Part shown: positions 1 to 8,907 of the stretch, one piece after another
How the letters are laid out: the number at the start of each line of letters is the position of its first letter
Position numbering within the stretch: the first letter of the stretch is position 1
Assembly: GCA_023227965.1 (NCBI GenBank)
Contig: JALOCA010000035.1
Span: 1 to 32,879, forward strand
Direction: 5' to 3'
Source of the DNA: Lentimicrobiaceae bacterium
GTDB taxonomy: Bacteria > Bacteroidota > Bacteroidia > Bacteroidales > JALOCA01
Length of the DNA stretch: 32,879 bases
Notes under the pieces: generated by a model
The model's database searches: none
Seen by the model: the letters and a program-made list of their open reading frames with translations, nothing else
What the model was told of the DNA's origin: nothing
Position numbers and translations under genes: made by a program

Positions 1-480
1 ATTTCCGCCTTATCTTTTCATAAGATGATACAAGTTGCCAAAAAAATAGATGCAATAAATGAGTGGGGGTCCATCGTTGCATTATCGTATATTGCAGCAC
101 AACGTACTCTGTTTGAATATAACGATATGGCTGATGCCAAAGCTGCTCTTGAATCCATTGCAAGAAGTTTCGGATACATTTACGGCAGAGAAAAAAGGGT
201 ACGTATCAATACGATTTCTCAATCGCCGACCCTTACAACTGCAGGTAGTGGAGTAAAAGGGATTGATGGATTGATGGATTTTACCGACAGAATGTCGCCA
301 TTGGGCAATGCTTCTGCTGAGGAATGTGCCAATTTCTGTATCATGCTTTTTTCCGATCTTTCCAGAAAAGTTACCATGCAAAACCTTTACCATGACGGAG
401 GCTTTTCGAGCATGGGGATGAGTGAAAGAGCTATGCATGTGTATAGCAAAAGCCTTGAGGAGTATGAAGACTGTGATTAA
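1..480 (+). CDS. fabI: Enoyl-[acyl-carrier-protein] reductase FabI, 3' part (5' end outside window)
   Basis: NAD(P)H-dependent reduction of trans-2-enoyl-ACP, the last step of each fatty-acid elongation cycle, in the cytosol. The frame is open from base 1, so about 160 C-terminal residues are visible of a protein usually 260-290 long. The catalytic Tyr-x6-Lys of the FabI type of short-chain reductase is present in EYNDMADAK (Tyr40 and Lys47 of the visible fragment). It is followed by the nucleotide and substrate-loop segment NTISQSPTLTTAGSG and the C-terminal motif LYHDGGFSSMGMS. This matches Bacteroidota FabI closely. An ATG at 25 lies inside the conserved domain and is not the start. The next gene begins 127 bp downstream behind its own promoter, so fabI probably ends its transcription unit here, although I see no clear terminator hairpin. 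Confidence 0.95.
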   Translation: MSALSFHKMIQVAKKIDAINEWGSIVALSYIAAQRTLFEYNDMADAKAALESIARSFGYIYGREKRVRINTISQSPTLTTAGSGVKGIDGLMDFTDRMSPLGNASAEECANFCIMLFSDLSRKVTMQNLYHDGGFSSMGMSERAMHVYSKSLEEYEDCD

Positions 481-530
481 ATACGTAAATATCACAATCA
501 TATACTTTTTCATTTTTGAATTTCAATAAA

Positions 531-561
531 TTTGGTGGTTTAGTGTAAATTCCTATTTTTG
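531..561 (+). promoter_or_regulatory. Bacteroidota-type promoter for etfBA-acd
   Basis: TTTG at 531-534, a 19 bp spacer and TATTTTTG at 554-561 match the Bacteroidota housekeeping-sigma consensus (TTTG, 19-21 bp, TAnnTTTG) at every defined position. The expected start of transcription near 568-570 gives a leader of about 40 nt before the etfB ATG at 608. Confidence 0.7.
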
Positions 562-607
562 CAACCGCCTTGATTATCTCTATTTTATTACTAATAACAT
601 TGATTAT

Positions 608-1480
608 ATGAGCTTTAGAATTATTGTACTGGCAAAGCAGGTTCCCGATACACGCAATGTGGGCAAAGATGCCATGAAAGCAGATGGAACCGTAAACAGA
701 GCTGCTCTACCTGCCATTTTCAATCCCGAAGATCTGAATGCTTTGGAGCAAGCCCTGAGAGTTAAAAAAATAATGGGCGATGCCGAGGTTATTTTGCTTA
801 CCATGGGACCTACACGTGCCGCAGAAATTATCCGGGAAGCTTTGTACCGTGGTGCTGACAGGGGATACCTGATTACCGACCGTAAATTTGCCGGTTCCGA
901 TACTTTGGCAACTTCCTATGCCATTTCACTTGCGATAAAAAAATTACGGCCTTTTCACTTGATAGTATCTGGAAGGCAGGCTATTGACGGCGACACAGCT
1001 CAAGTAGGACCACAAACTGCAGAAAAGCTTAGTTTACCTCAGATTACATACACCGAAGAGATTATTGATGTTAATAATGAGAATATTACCGTAAAACGCC
1101 GTTTGGAAAGGGGAGTGGAAGTCGTAAAATGTACTTTACCCGCATTGCTTACTGTTCATGGTTCTGCACCTGCTTGCCGCCCGCGCATAGCAAAACAATT
1201 AATGAAATTCAAACATGCCCGTACTGTTACCGAATTGCAGGAGGAATCAAAAGATTATACGGAATTATACAACCACCGTCCTTACCTTAATATCGAAGAA
1301 TGGAGTGCTGCCGATCTGAATGCCGATGTGGAAAAACTGGGGCTTTCCGGCTCACCTACTAAAGTAAAAAAGATTGAAAATGTCGTATTTCAACATAAGG
1401 ATTCGAAGGTATTGGCTGCTACCGACAGCGATATCAACTCCCTGATGATGGAACTCATCAATAGCCATGTTATAGGTTAA
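608..1480 (+). CDS. etfB: Electron transfer flavoprotein, beta subunit
   Basis: Small subunit of the heterodimeric electron transfer flavoprotein, which moves electrons between acyl-CoA dehydrogenases and other redox partners in the cytosol. At 290 aa it is slightly longer than the usual 250-265. The start (MSFRIIVLAKQVPDT) is a canonical EtfB N-terminus. The adenine-nucleotide/FAD loop GRQAIDGDTAQVGP spans about residues 122-135; this version is the one I associate with clostridial, often bifurcating, EtfB rather than mitochondrial EtfB. The ERGVEVVKCTLPALLTV strand follows, as in the family. It is the first gene of etfB-etfA-acd, 34 bp before etfA. Whether this ETF bifurcates electrons cannot be decided by reading alone. 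Confidence 0.95.
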   Translation: MSFRIIVLAKQVPDTRNVGKDAMKADGTVNRAALPAIFNPEDLNALEQALRVKKIMGDAEVILLTMGPTRAAEIIREALYRGADRGYLITDRKFAGSDTLATSYAISLAIKKLRPFHLIVSGRQAIDGDTAQVGPQTAEKLSLPQITYTEEIIDVNNENITVKRRLERGVEVVKCTLPALLTVHGSAPACRPRIAKQLMKFKHARTVTELQEESKDYTELYNHRPYLNIEEWSAADLNADVEKLGLSGSPTKVKKIENVVFQHKDSKVLAATDSDINSLMMELINSHVIG

Positions 1481-1514
1481 TTAATTAAATTTTTAAAACA
1501 TTAATTATTATATC

Positions 1515-2537
1515 GTGAACAACGTATTTGTATATTGCGAAGTAACCGAAGAAGGCAATATTGCCGATGTTAGCCTTGAGTTGCTTTCAAAAGGCAGAAA
1601 ACTTGCCAACCAACTTAATGTGAAGCTTGAAGCTATTGTTATTGGAAACCAGGTTAATGAACTTGAAATACAAGTTTTCCCGTTTGGTGTGGATGTTATT
1701 CATTATGCGGAGGATACAAGGTTTTTTCCTTATATCACTTTGCCACACGCCTCAATTGTAGTGCATCTTATTAAGGAAGAAAATCCGCAGATTGTTCTTT
1801 TTGGTGCTACTTCTGTCGGACGGGACCTTGCTCCACGTGTAGCTTCAGCTTTGCGCTGCGGACTTACAGCAGATTGTACCAGCCTTGAAATAGGCGGACA
1901 TACCGAAACCCGTACACAGAAGGAATATAAAAACCTTCTTTACCAGATTCGCCCTGCATTTGGAGGAAACATAATAGCCACCATTATCAATCCGGAAACC
2001 CGCCCGCAAATGGCAACTGTACGCGAAGGAGTGATGAAAAAAGAAATACTTTCCCTTACTTATAAGGGGATAATTAAAAAAATTAATTTTGAAAAGTGGG
2101 TTAAATCCGAAGATTTTGTGCTCGAAATAATCGAAAGGCACGTAGAAGCACAAAAAATAAACATTAAAAATGCACAAATTATCATTGCAGGTGGCTATGG
2201 AGTGGGTTCCCGCGAAAATTTCAATCTTTTGTACAAACTTTCCGAAATACTTGGTGCAGAAGTAGGTGCCTCACGTGCTGCCGTTGATGCCGGTTTTACC
2301 GACCACGAACGCCAAATCGGACAAACGGGTGTAACCGTGCGTCCTAAATTGTACATTGCCTGTGGAATTTCAGGAGCTGTGCAACACCGTGCCGGAATGG
2401 ATCAATCCGCACAAATTATTTCAATTAATATTGACCCTAAAGCTCCGATTAACCAGATCGCCGATTATAGCATCATCGGCGATTTAAATGAAGTTATTCC
2501 GAGAATGATAAGGTATTACAAAGAAAATACCAAGTAA
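1515..2537 (+). CDS. etfA: Electron transfer flavoprotein, alpha subunit
   Basis: Large ETF subunit that binds the electron-transferring FAD. The protein has 340 aa, normal for the family, and starts at GTG; no ATG fits the N-terminus VFVYCEVTEEG. The N-terminal ETF domain covers about residues 1-190. The C-terminal FAD-binding domain carries GASRAAVDAG (from Gly251), QIGQTGVTV and GISGAVQH (Gly284 to His291), all standard FAD contacts. It ends with the family's NIDPKAPI and ADYSIIGD segments. The acyl-CoA dehydrogenase gene follows after 22 bp, so the three products are very probably co-expressed and act together. Confidence 0.96.
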   Translation: MNNVFVYCEVTEEGNIADVSLELLSKGRKLANQLNVKLEAIVIGNQVNELEIQVFPFGVDVIHYAEDTRFFPYITLPHASIVVHLIKEENPQIVLFGATSVGRDLAPRVASALRCGLTADCTSLEIGGHTETRTQKEYKNLLYQIRPAFGGNIIATIINPETRPQMATVREGVMKKEILSLTYKGIIKKINFEKWVKSEDFVLEIIERHVEAQKINIKNAQIIIAGGYGVGSRENFNLLYKLSEILGAEVGASRAAVDAGFTDHERQIGQTGVTVRPKLYIACGISGAVQHRAGMDQSAQIISINIDPKAPINQIADYSIIGDLNEVIPRMIRYYKENTK

Positions 2538-2559
2538 TTTATTTTAATTTAAAAAAGAC

Positions 2560-4263
2560 ATGTCGAATTTTTATACAGATAACCCAGACCTTAAGTTCCA
2601 TCTTCAACACCCGTTAATGGAGAAAATTACACGGTTGAAGGAGCAGAATTTTACCGATAAGGAAAAATATGATTACGCTCCCCTTGACCATGAAGATGCT
2701 CTCAACAGCTATGACAAAGTATTGGAAATAATTGGTGAAATTTCTGGAGAAATCATTGATGCCAATGCCGATGAAGTGGATAAAACCGGTCCGCAACTTA
2801 TTAATAATGAAGTTGTGTATGCCAATGGAACCCAGCAAAATATGGATGCATTAAAAGAAGCCGGTTTATTTGGGATGTCGCTTCCAAGAGAATACGGCGG
2901 GTTGAATTTTTCTATTGTACCCTATGTAATGTCTGCCGAAATTGTTTCCAGAGCCGATGCAGGTTTTGCTAATATCTGGGGTTTGCAGGATTGTGCGGAA
3001 ACAATTCATGAATTTGCTTCCGAAGATATTAAAAATGCATTTCTTCCTCGAATATGCAATGGGGAAACTGCTGCAATGGATCTTACCGAACCCGATGCCG
3101 GCTCAGATCTGCAAGCCGTTCAACTGAAAGCAACCCTTGATGAAAAAACAGGCAACTGGATATTAAATGGCGTAAAACGCTTCATTACCAATGGCGATGC
3201 ACATGTATCACTGGTTTTGGCTCGTTCAGAGGAAGGAACAACTGACGGAAGAGGACTATCATTATTTGTGTATGACAGAAACTCCAATGCAGTTACTGTT
3301 CGCCGTATCGAAAATAAACTTGGAATTAAAGGTTCTCCTACCTGCGAGCTTGTTTTTCGTAATGCTCCTGCATTACTTGTGGGCGATCGTAAACTCGGAT
3401 TAATAAAATATGTAATGTCGCTCATGAACTCTGCCCGTTTGGGCGTAGGAGCACAATCTGTAGGTATTGCCGAAGCGGCATACAGGATAGCCTTAAAATA
3501 TGCGACAGAAAGGGAACAATTCGGAAAGCCTATCATTCATTTTCCTGCAGTTTATGAAATGTTAACCAATATGCGGGTAAAAACCGAAGCAATTCGTTCT
3601 TTATTATATGAAACATCAAGATTTGTAGATATTTATAAATCATTGGTTTTTATTCAGCAAACCCGTTCGCTTGATGCAGAAGAAAAAAATGATCTGAAAT
3701 ATTACCAAAAAAATGCGGATATTTTAACCCCGCTCTTAAAACTTTTCTCGAGTGAGTATTGCAACCAGATAGCTTACGATGCCATTCAAATACACGGTGG
3801 TACAGGTTATATGAAAGACTTTGCTGCTGAGCGAATTTACCGGGATGCCCGTATTACTACCATTTATGAAGGAACATCTCAATTACAGGTGGTTGCCGCC
3901 ATAAGAGGAGTCGGTAATGGTGCCTATCTGAAATTGATGAAAGAATATGGTGAAAAAACCGTTAAGCCTGACATAGAATACATGAAAAACCAACTGGCAA
4001 AAATGACTGACCAGTTTGCGAAAACTATTGAAAAAGTAAATTCCCACGAAGATGCTGAGTTATATGATTTCCATGCAAGACGTTTGGTGGAAATGGCTGG
4101 GAATATTGTAATCGGGTATTTATTGCTTGCAGATGCCAACAGAAATGAAAAATTTAATAAATCTGCTGAAATATTTATCCGGAAAGCAAAATCTGAAAAT
4201 GTTGAAAAAGTTAGTTTTATAAATAATTTTGATTCAAAAGATACAGGTGCATTTAAAATTTAA
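2560..4263 (+). CDS. Acyl-CoA dehydrogenase, long form with C-terminal extension
   Basis: FAD enzyme introducing or, in reverse, reducing the alpha-beta double bond of acyl-CoA, with ETF as electron partner. At 567 aa it is clearly longer than the 380-residue short-chain enzymes. There is an N-terminal extension of about 80 residues and about 120 residues after the core. Core motifs are LTEPDAGSD, VKRFITNG, EREQFGKPI and IYEGTSQLQ. Glu437 in the last motif occupies the usual catalytic-base position. A helical insertion (FVDIYKSLVFIQQTRSL) and the C-terminal segment resemble the long ACAD type common in Bacteroidota. Chain-length preference and physiological direction are unknown. Placement with etfBA points to a short-chain acyl-CoA/crotonyl-CoA electron-transfer role (inference). 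Confidence 0.93.
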   Translation: MSNFYTDNPDLKFHLQHPLMEKITRLKEQNFTDKEKYDYAPLDHEDALNSYDKVLEIIGEISGEIIDANADEVDKTGPQLINNEVVYANGTQQNMDALKEAGLFGMSLPREYGGLNFSIVPYVMSAEIVSRADAGFANIWGLQDCAETIHEFASEDIKNAFLPRICNGETAAMDLTEPDAGSDLQAVQLKATLDEKTGNWILNGVKRFITNGDAHVSLVLARSEEGTTDGRGLSLFVYDRNSNAVTVRRIENKLGIKGSPTCELVFRNAPALLVGDRKLGLIKYVMSLMNSARLGVGAQSVGIAEAAYRIALKYATEREQFGKPIIHFPAVYEMLTNMRVKTEAIRSLLYETSRFVDIYKSLVFIQQTRSLDAEEKNDLKYYQKNADILTPLLKLFSSEYCNQIAYDAIQIHGGTGYMKDFAAERIYRDARITTIYEGTSQLQVVAAIRGVGNGAYLKLMKEYGEKTVKPDIEYMKNQLAKMTDQFAKTIEKVNSHEDAELYDFHARRLVEMAGNIVIGYLLLADANRNEKFNKSAEIFIRKAKSENVEKVSFINNFDSKDTGAFKI

Positions 4264-4300
4264 TGTACCAATCAAATAAATTTATTATCAAAAAATATTT

Positions 4301-4308
4301 TATATTTG
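4301..4308 (+). promoter_or_regulatory. Candidate -7 element before the orphan gene at 4341
   Basis: TATATTTG matches TAnnTTTG and sits 32 bp before the ATG. No TTTG lies 19-21 bp upstream, so this is a half-match only. Confidence 0.35.
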
Positions 4309-4340
4309 CCTGACTTTTTAGAAAGTATATTTATATAGTT

Positions 4341-5069
4341 ATGCTTATAAAACTTATCATTGAAGCTTTCGTAGCTTTATTTGTGCTTGTTTTCTTTTTT
4401 ATAAACCTAAAAACAATTAAGCTTTTTTTTATTCGTTTTTTTTACGGAAATTATAGTTATAAATATGTAACTTACCATAAAAACAAGTTTATAAAAAATC
4501 CACATCCTCCTTGTATTAAGGATGATCTGATGAATCATTGTTTTAATTTTGTTGATTTAAACCCCCAAAAAAAGTTATATTTTACAAAATCTACAATAAT
4601 ATTTGGTTTTCATCCTTTTTATACGGACTTTAAAACCATAAAGGGTAATACTACGCCGGACTGTTTTAATATTTATAAGTTTGACGAATATACAATTAAA
4701 ATTGTGGGCTTTAAAAAGGAAATCTTTGGTAATGAAATAAAAGAAGTTTATTTTTTTATTGATGACATTTTCTTTATGGGTGAATATACATTCAGTGATG
4801 TTTCAAAAGTAAATACCGAAAAACTTATTGGAATGCTTACTACAAAATATAAAATTAACGAGCAAATTGTTAATGAAACATTTTACATCCAGGACAACCA
4901 AGAATCTCTTCTATATTTTGAAAATAATGGATTTGCTATTTCTATTCAGTATATCAATTTTAAGGAACCATTGGTAAATAAAGTGTGGAATAGTTATTTT
5001 AAAAATTTAATAAAAAAAGATACTTTCTTTACCGATGAAGGCGATAGAGAAATATTTGCCAAATTGTAA
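4341..5069 (+). CDS. Orphan membrane-anchored protein, family not recognised
   Basis: I do not recognise this 242-residue protein. Residues 4-30 form one strongly hydrophobic segment (LIIEAFVALFVLVFFFIN and onward), which looks like an N-terminal membrane anchor with no cleavage site or lipobox. The rest is rich in aromatic residues, Lys and Asn, alternates hydrophobic and polar residues as beta structure would, and ends in a charged tail. There is no obvious catalytic motif. The gene is noticeably more AT-rich and Phe/Lys/Asn-rich than the etf genes before it. It stops 2 bp before the convergent NAD(P)HX-repair gene. It has its own candidate promoter, so it need not belong to the etf operon. 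The open frame of this length with normal start and stop supports a real gene. Confidence 0.75.
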   Translation: MLIKLIIEAFVALFVLVFFFINLKTIKLFFIRFFYGNYSYKYVTYHKNKFIKNPHPPCIKDDLMNHCFNFVDLNPQKKLYFTKSTIIFGFHPFYTDFKTIKGNTTPDCFNIYKFDEYTIKIVGFKKEIFGNEIKEVYFFIDDIFFMGEYTFSDVSKVNTEKLIGMLTTKYKINEQIVNETFYIQDNQESLLYFENNGFAISIQYINFKEPLVNKVWNSYFKNLIKKDTFFTDEGDREIFAKL

Positions 5070-5071
5070 CT

Positions 5072-6577
5072 CTACTTTCGTAATTTACCAAAAGCCATTC
5101 CCAGTTTATTAATAATATCAGAAGCAATAAGTGCCTCGTAACCCGTGTGCTCAGCAGCAATATCGCCAGCAAGCCCGTGAAGATAAACTCCTATAATACA
5201 AGCATTTTTTGAAGAATATCCTTGGGCTAACAAGCCAAGAATAATTCCTGTTAATACATCGCCGCTTCCGGCAGTAGCCATACCCGGATTTCCGGTTGAA
5301 TTAAAATAGCAATTGCCATCCGGACAGGTTATAGAAGTGTAATGTCCTTTTAGCACAATAAATACATTATATTTTATTGAAACTTTCGACTGTAGTTGCC
5401 ACCTTTCGAAACTATTCCCGGAAGAGCCTGCAATATTGTCAAATTCTTTCGGATGTGGAGTTAAAATACTTTCGGGAGGAAGAAAACCTAACCATGTTTT
5501 GTTTTCACCTAAAATATTTAATGCGTCCGCATCAAGCAAAATAGGGCATATAGCATTCTGTATTAATAATTTAACAACATTCTGTGTTTGAATATCTTTT
5601 CCAATTCCTGGTCCGGCAGCTACAGCAGAGTAGGGGAAAAGATCGGGTAAGTTTGTTATGTACTCCTCTTTATTATCAATACTTGCCATACACTCCGGAA
5701 ACGCAGTTTGAATAACATTATACCCTATTGCTGGAATATGTGTTGTGATTAATCCTGCTCCCGAACGTAAACACGCTTGCGATGCCAATACCGATGCCCC
5801 CATTTTTCCTTTACTTCCGGAAATTAGCAAAGCATGCCCAAAATTACCTTTATGCGAAAAAAGTTTTCTTTTTTTTAGTAAAGGTTTAATAAAGGAAGAA
5901 GTTAGAAAATAATTTTTTGTCTGGGTGTTTTCAATATAAGTTAGATGTAAGCCAATCGGCAAAATATCAAATTTACCTATATATTTTTCACTTTCAGGAA
6001 ATAAAAATGATAATTTGGGAAATTCAAAAGTCAATGTAATGTCTGCACAGATAATTTCATCAGGCATTGAGGGTGGTTCATCTATGCTTAAACCCGACGG
6101 AATATCTACAGCAATCGTAAAATATTTTTGTGTATTAATATATGAAATAATATCAGAAACAATCCCTTCCACAGGTTTGTTTAAACCTGACCCCAGGAGG
6201 GCATCAATTACGACATCTGCTTTTGTAATTTTCGGAAAATCATTCCGGCAAGTAATAATTGTGGATTGGATAGGGTAAGCTTTTAACCGTTCAAAATTTT
6301 TGGCAAAATCGTCGGAATATTTATCGGAATATTTTATTACAAATACTTCTACTGGAATATGTTGCAAATACAGTAAACGAGCAATAGCCAAACCGTCACC
6401 TCCATTATTTCCCAATCCGCAAAAAACTTTAACAGAGCATCCTATAGGTATATATGATAAAATAGCTTTTGTACAAGCATTTGCGGCTCTTTCCATCAGG
6501 TCAATGGATGCAATGGGCTCATTACAAATAGTATAAACATCTGCTTCTCTAATTTGGGAAGTGTGAAATATTTTCAT
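5072..6577 (-). CDS. nnr: Bifunctional NAD(P)HX epimerase / ADP-dependent NAD(P)HX dehydratase
   Basis: Repairs hydrated NADH and NADPH: the N-terminal YjeF_N domain interconverts R and S epimers and the C-terminal ribokinase-like domain dehydrates S-NAD(P)HX using ADP. The protein has 501 aa, the usual length for the fused bacterial form. The N-terminal half shows CGLGNNGGDG (about residues 54-63) and DALLGSGL. The C-terminal half shows AAGPGIGKD, ILTPHPKEF and GNPGMATAGSGDVLTG, the phosphate and nucleotide site of the dehydratase. The gene lies 17 bp after the RDD gene on the same strand and is probably co-transcribed with it. It is convergent with the orphan gene. Confidence 0.96.
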   Translation of the reverse strand: MKIFHTSQIREADVYTICNEPIASIDLMERAANACTKAILSYIPIGCSVKVFCGLGNNGGDGLAIARLLYLQHIPVEVFVIKYSDKYSDDFAKNFERLKAYPIQSTIITCRNDFPKITKADVVIDALLGSGLNKPVEGIVSDIISYINTQKYFTIAVDIPSGLSIDEPPSMPDEIICADITLTFEFPKLSFLFPESEKYIGKFDILPIGLHLTYIENTQTKNYFLTSSFIKPLLKKRKLFSHKGNFGHALLISGSKGKMGASVLASQACLRSGAGLITTHIPAIGYNVIQTAFPECMASIDNKEEYITNLPDLFPYSAVAAGPGIGKDIQTQNVVKLLIQNAICPILLDADALNILGENKTWLGFLPPESILTPHPKEFDNIAGSSGNSFERWQLQSKVSIKYNVFIVLKGHYTSITCPDGNCYFNSTGNPGMATAGSGDVLTGIILGLLAQGYSSKNACIIGVYLHGLAGDIAAEHTGYEALIASDIINKLGMAFGKLRK

Positions 6578-6594
6578 ATAAAAAATACTTAATT

Positions 6595-7092
6595 TTATTT
6601 TTTAATTACAAGACAATTTGCTATCATATCATGAAGAGCCTGCTTTTTTTCTGTAAATCCTGCCATAATAAAACCAATCATAAGAATCATAGCAGAAATG
6701 ATTTTTGCAAAATGGCGGCCGGAAGCTCGTAAAAGAGTTACTCTATTGCCACTCTCATCAGTTACTTTTATTCCTACAGCCAGTTTACCAATTGTTGCCT
6801 GATGAGGTGAGGATTCGAGCAGAGCATAGTATAACCATGTTAATACTACTATCACCAAACCGGAAATTAGCATGGTACCTATAAATAATGTTATTGATTT
6901 TATAGTCTCGAAATCATTTGTACAATCCATATTATTAAGAGTGGAAATGCCAAAAAAAACCAAAACAGGTGAAATAAGTATCCACTTAATAATACCGATA
7001 ACGATACTGTCAATGATAAAGGCTACAAATCTTAACCAAAAACCGGCGTATTTTACCGGAGATAGAACGGGGGGAACAGTTTGATTTTCCAT
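6595..7092 (-). CDS. RDD family membrane protein
   Basis: Small integral membrane protein of 165 aa. The RDD signature is present as YAGFWLRFVAFIIDSIVIG (about residues 15-33), with the conserved Arg and Asp in the first membrane segment. Further hydrophobic segments lie at about residues 35-50, 70-90 and 128-145. A polar loop contains the typical TIGKLAVGIKVTD motif. The family has no single agreed function; some members affect ion homeostasis. The gene sits between a LytTR regulator gene (72 bp upstream) and nnr (17 bp downstream), all on one strand, so it may be read from the two-component promoter (inference). Confidence 0.88.
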   Translation of the reverse strand: MENQTVPPVLSPVKYAGFWLRFVAFIIDSIVIGIIKWILISPVLVFFGISTLNNMDCTNDFETIKSITLFIGTMLISGLVIVVLTWLYYALLESSPHQATIGKLAVGIKVTDESGNRVTLLRASGRHFAKIISAMILMIGFIMAGFTEKKQALHDMIANCLVIKK

Positions 7093-7164
7093 AATTTTAT
7101 ATGTTTATTAAAAATATTCAGAAAAGTGCCCCTAAATTTACTAAATAAAATGATAAAAGAAATC

Positions 7165-7893
7165 TTAAGAAATTTTTTTTCTTTCGATGGTATCAAAGAA
7201 AATTTTACGATAAGTTTCACCAATTGGTATATACATATCTTTAATGCGTATTCTGTTTCGTTCTATGGCTTCAATTTTATCATAAGCAACAAAAAATGAT
7301 TTGTGCACTCTGCAAAATCTGTTCTCCGGAAGCATTTCTTCGATGTTTTTTGCACTAATCAGGCTCATTATTCGGCGTTGTAGAGTTACAATGCGCCAAT
7401 AGTCTCCCATCCCTTCAAAATAAAGAATATCGGAGAAATTTATTTTTTCTATACGGTTTTCTGTTTTTACAAAAAAGAAAAGTTGTGAATTGTCGGACAG
7501 GCGGTTATCCTGTTTATCGGAAGTGCTACCGTTTGGGTACATTCTTTCATAAACCTTGGTTACGCCTTTTACGAAACGTTCAAATGAAATAGGTTTCAGC
7601 ATGTAATCTACCACATCCAATTCGAAACCCTGGATAGCATAATTATCATAGGCTGTAGTTAGTATAACAAATGGCTTAGTTTTTAGTGTATTTAATAATT
7701 GTATCCCGGTAAGGTCTTCCATCATTATATCGAGAAAAAGCAAATCTATACTGTTTTTATTCAGATAGTCAATGGTATCTAATGCATTATTGAAGCTTTT
7801 TGTAAGATGAAGGTAAGATATTTTCGCACAATAGTCTCGGATAATATCAAGTGCGAGAGGTTCATCATCAACAGCAATACAATTGATTTTCAT
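7165..7893 (-). CDS. LytTR-type DNA-binding response regulator
   Basis: Two-component response regulator of 242 aa. The N-terminal receiver domain has the acidic pair Asp9-Asp10, phospho-acceptor Asp55 in LLFLDIMMED, and switch residues Thr79/80 and Lys100 (YMLKPIS). The C-terminal LytTR domain (about residues 135-238) carries DILYFEGMGDYWRI and FCRVHKSFFV, typical of this beta-type DNA-binding fold. The start codon directly follows the stop codon of the upstream sensor kinase gene with no gap, so the two are translated from one message and form a cognate pair. The target genes cannot be read from the sequence; the downstream RDD gene is one candidate. Confidence 0.95.
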   Translation of the reverse strand: MKINCIAVDDEPLALDIIRDYCAKISYLHLTKSFNNALDTIDYLNKNSIDLLFLDIMMEDLTGIQLLNTLKTKPFVILTTAYDNYAIQGFELDVVDYMLKPISFERFVKGVTKVYERMYPNGSTSDKQDNRLSDNSQLFFFVKTENRIEKINFSDILYFEGMGDYWRIVTLQRRIMSLISAKNIEEMLPENRFCRVHKSFFVAYDKIEAIERNRIRIKDMYIPIGETYRKIFFDTIERKKIS

Positions 7894-8907
7894 TTAATTG
7901 AATATTTTAAGTTTAACAGTAAATAATTCTGTAGATTGCAATATAGATAGGGTATGTTTTCCCGGATAAAGCAATTCCAATCTTCGTTTAATATTATTAA
8001 GTCCTATACCACCAATAGCATCTTTATTTTCAAAGTTGGTAATTCGTATATAATTAATTACTTCAAACTCTATACTGTCAGTTGTAACATTTAACTGGAT
8101 ACGAATACCAGGAGAAGGAACATTCTTATTTCCATGTTTGAATGCATTTTCGACAAATGGGATTAACAACATGGGGGCTATTGTTTTCTGGTGAATATCA
8201 CCGTTTAATTTTATTTCGACAAAATTATTTTTACTGCTACGTAATTTTTGAAGTTCTACAAAACTATACAGGTATTCTATTTCTTTTTCAAGTAATACTT
8301 TATCACTTGTTGCATCATATAGCATGTATCGCATTATACTTGATAATTTCATCACAGCTGCCGGGGCATCATCAGATTTTTTATAAACAAGTGAATATAT
8401 ATTATTTAGTGTATTAAAAAGAAAATGAGGGTTTACCTGAGAGCGTAATAATGCAAGCTCACTCGATTGATTTTGGTTTATAAGGTCAGATTTTAATTTT
8501 TGACTTTCAAACCAACCAATGGCAAATTTAATAAGGAGTGAATATATAAAGTTGATTATGACAAGGCGCAAATCATTATAAAACCATGTATCGTAAGGTA
8601 TTACATTAGGCTTCTTGATATTCAATATATTGTATTCATAAGTATATTCAAACCCAAATCGAAGAACAGATAAAATTGCCAATAAAATTAGTATTATTAT
8701 TATTGAATATAGTTTGTTCTTTAATGAAAAAAGAAGGGGATATAAGGCATAAAATGAGTAAAAAACAAAAACATTACCAATAGTATAAGATATAATCATC
8801 TCTATAAAATATGGTTCCTGTTTCCCAATATAATATGGAAAAATCCCTTGATTGATTAGATAAAACCAAAAAGCTAAATGTATAAATATTTTATTTTTTA
8901 ATTTCAT
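7894..8907 (-). CDS. LytS/YehU-type sensor histidine kinase
   Basis: Membrane histidine kinase of 337 aa. Four hydrophobic segments lie in the first 135 residues (about 7-26, 36-60, 66-84 and 113-132). The His_kinase domain has the phospho-acceptor His161 in LRSQVNPHFLFNTLNNI. The ATP-binding region has PFVENAFKHGN (N-box) and GIGLNNIKRRLELLYPG (G-box). There is no PAS or periplasmic sensory domain, so the signal is probably perceived in or near the membrane. The gene leads the operon kinase-regulator-RDD-nnr. A 327 bp non-coding stretch lies upstream and should hold the promoter. Confidence 0.95.
   Translation of the reverse strand: MKLKNKIFIHLAFWFYLINQGIFPYYIGKQEPYFIEMIISYTIGNVFVFYSFYALYPLLFSLKNKLYSIIIILILLAILSVLRFGFEYTYEYNILNIKKPNVIPYDTWFYNDLRLVIINFIYSLLIKFAIGWFESQKLKSDLINQNQSSELALLRSQVNPHFLFNTLNNIYSLVYKKSDDAPAAVMKLSSIMRYMLYDATSDKVLLEKEIEYLYSFVELQKLRSSKNNFVEIKLNGDIHQKTIAPMLLIPFVENAFKHGNKNVPSPGIRIQLNVTTDSIEFEVINYIRITNFENKDAIGGIGLNNIKRRLELLYPGKHTLSILQSTELFTVKLKIFN

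Noticed and set aside
82..513. 143-codon open frame on the minus strand opposite fabI
   Set aside because: It is entirely antisense to a well-conserved FabI sequence and its product has no family-like features.
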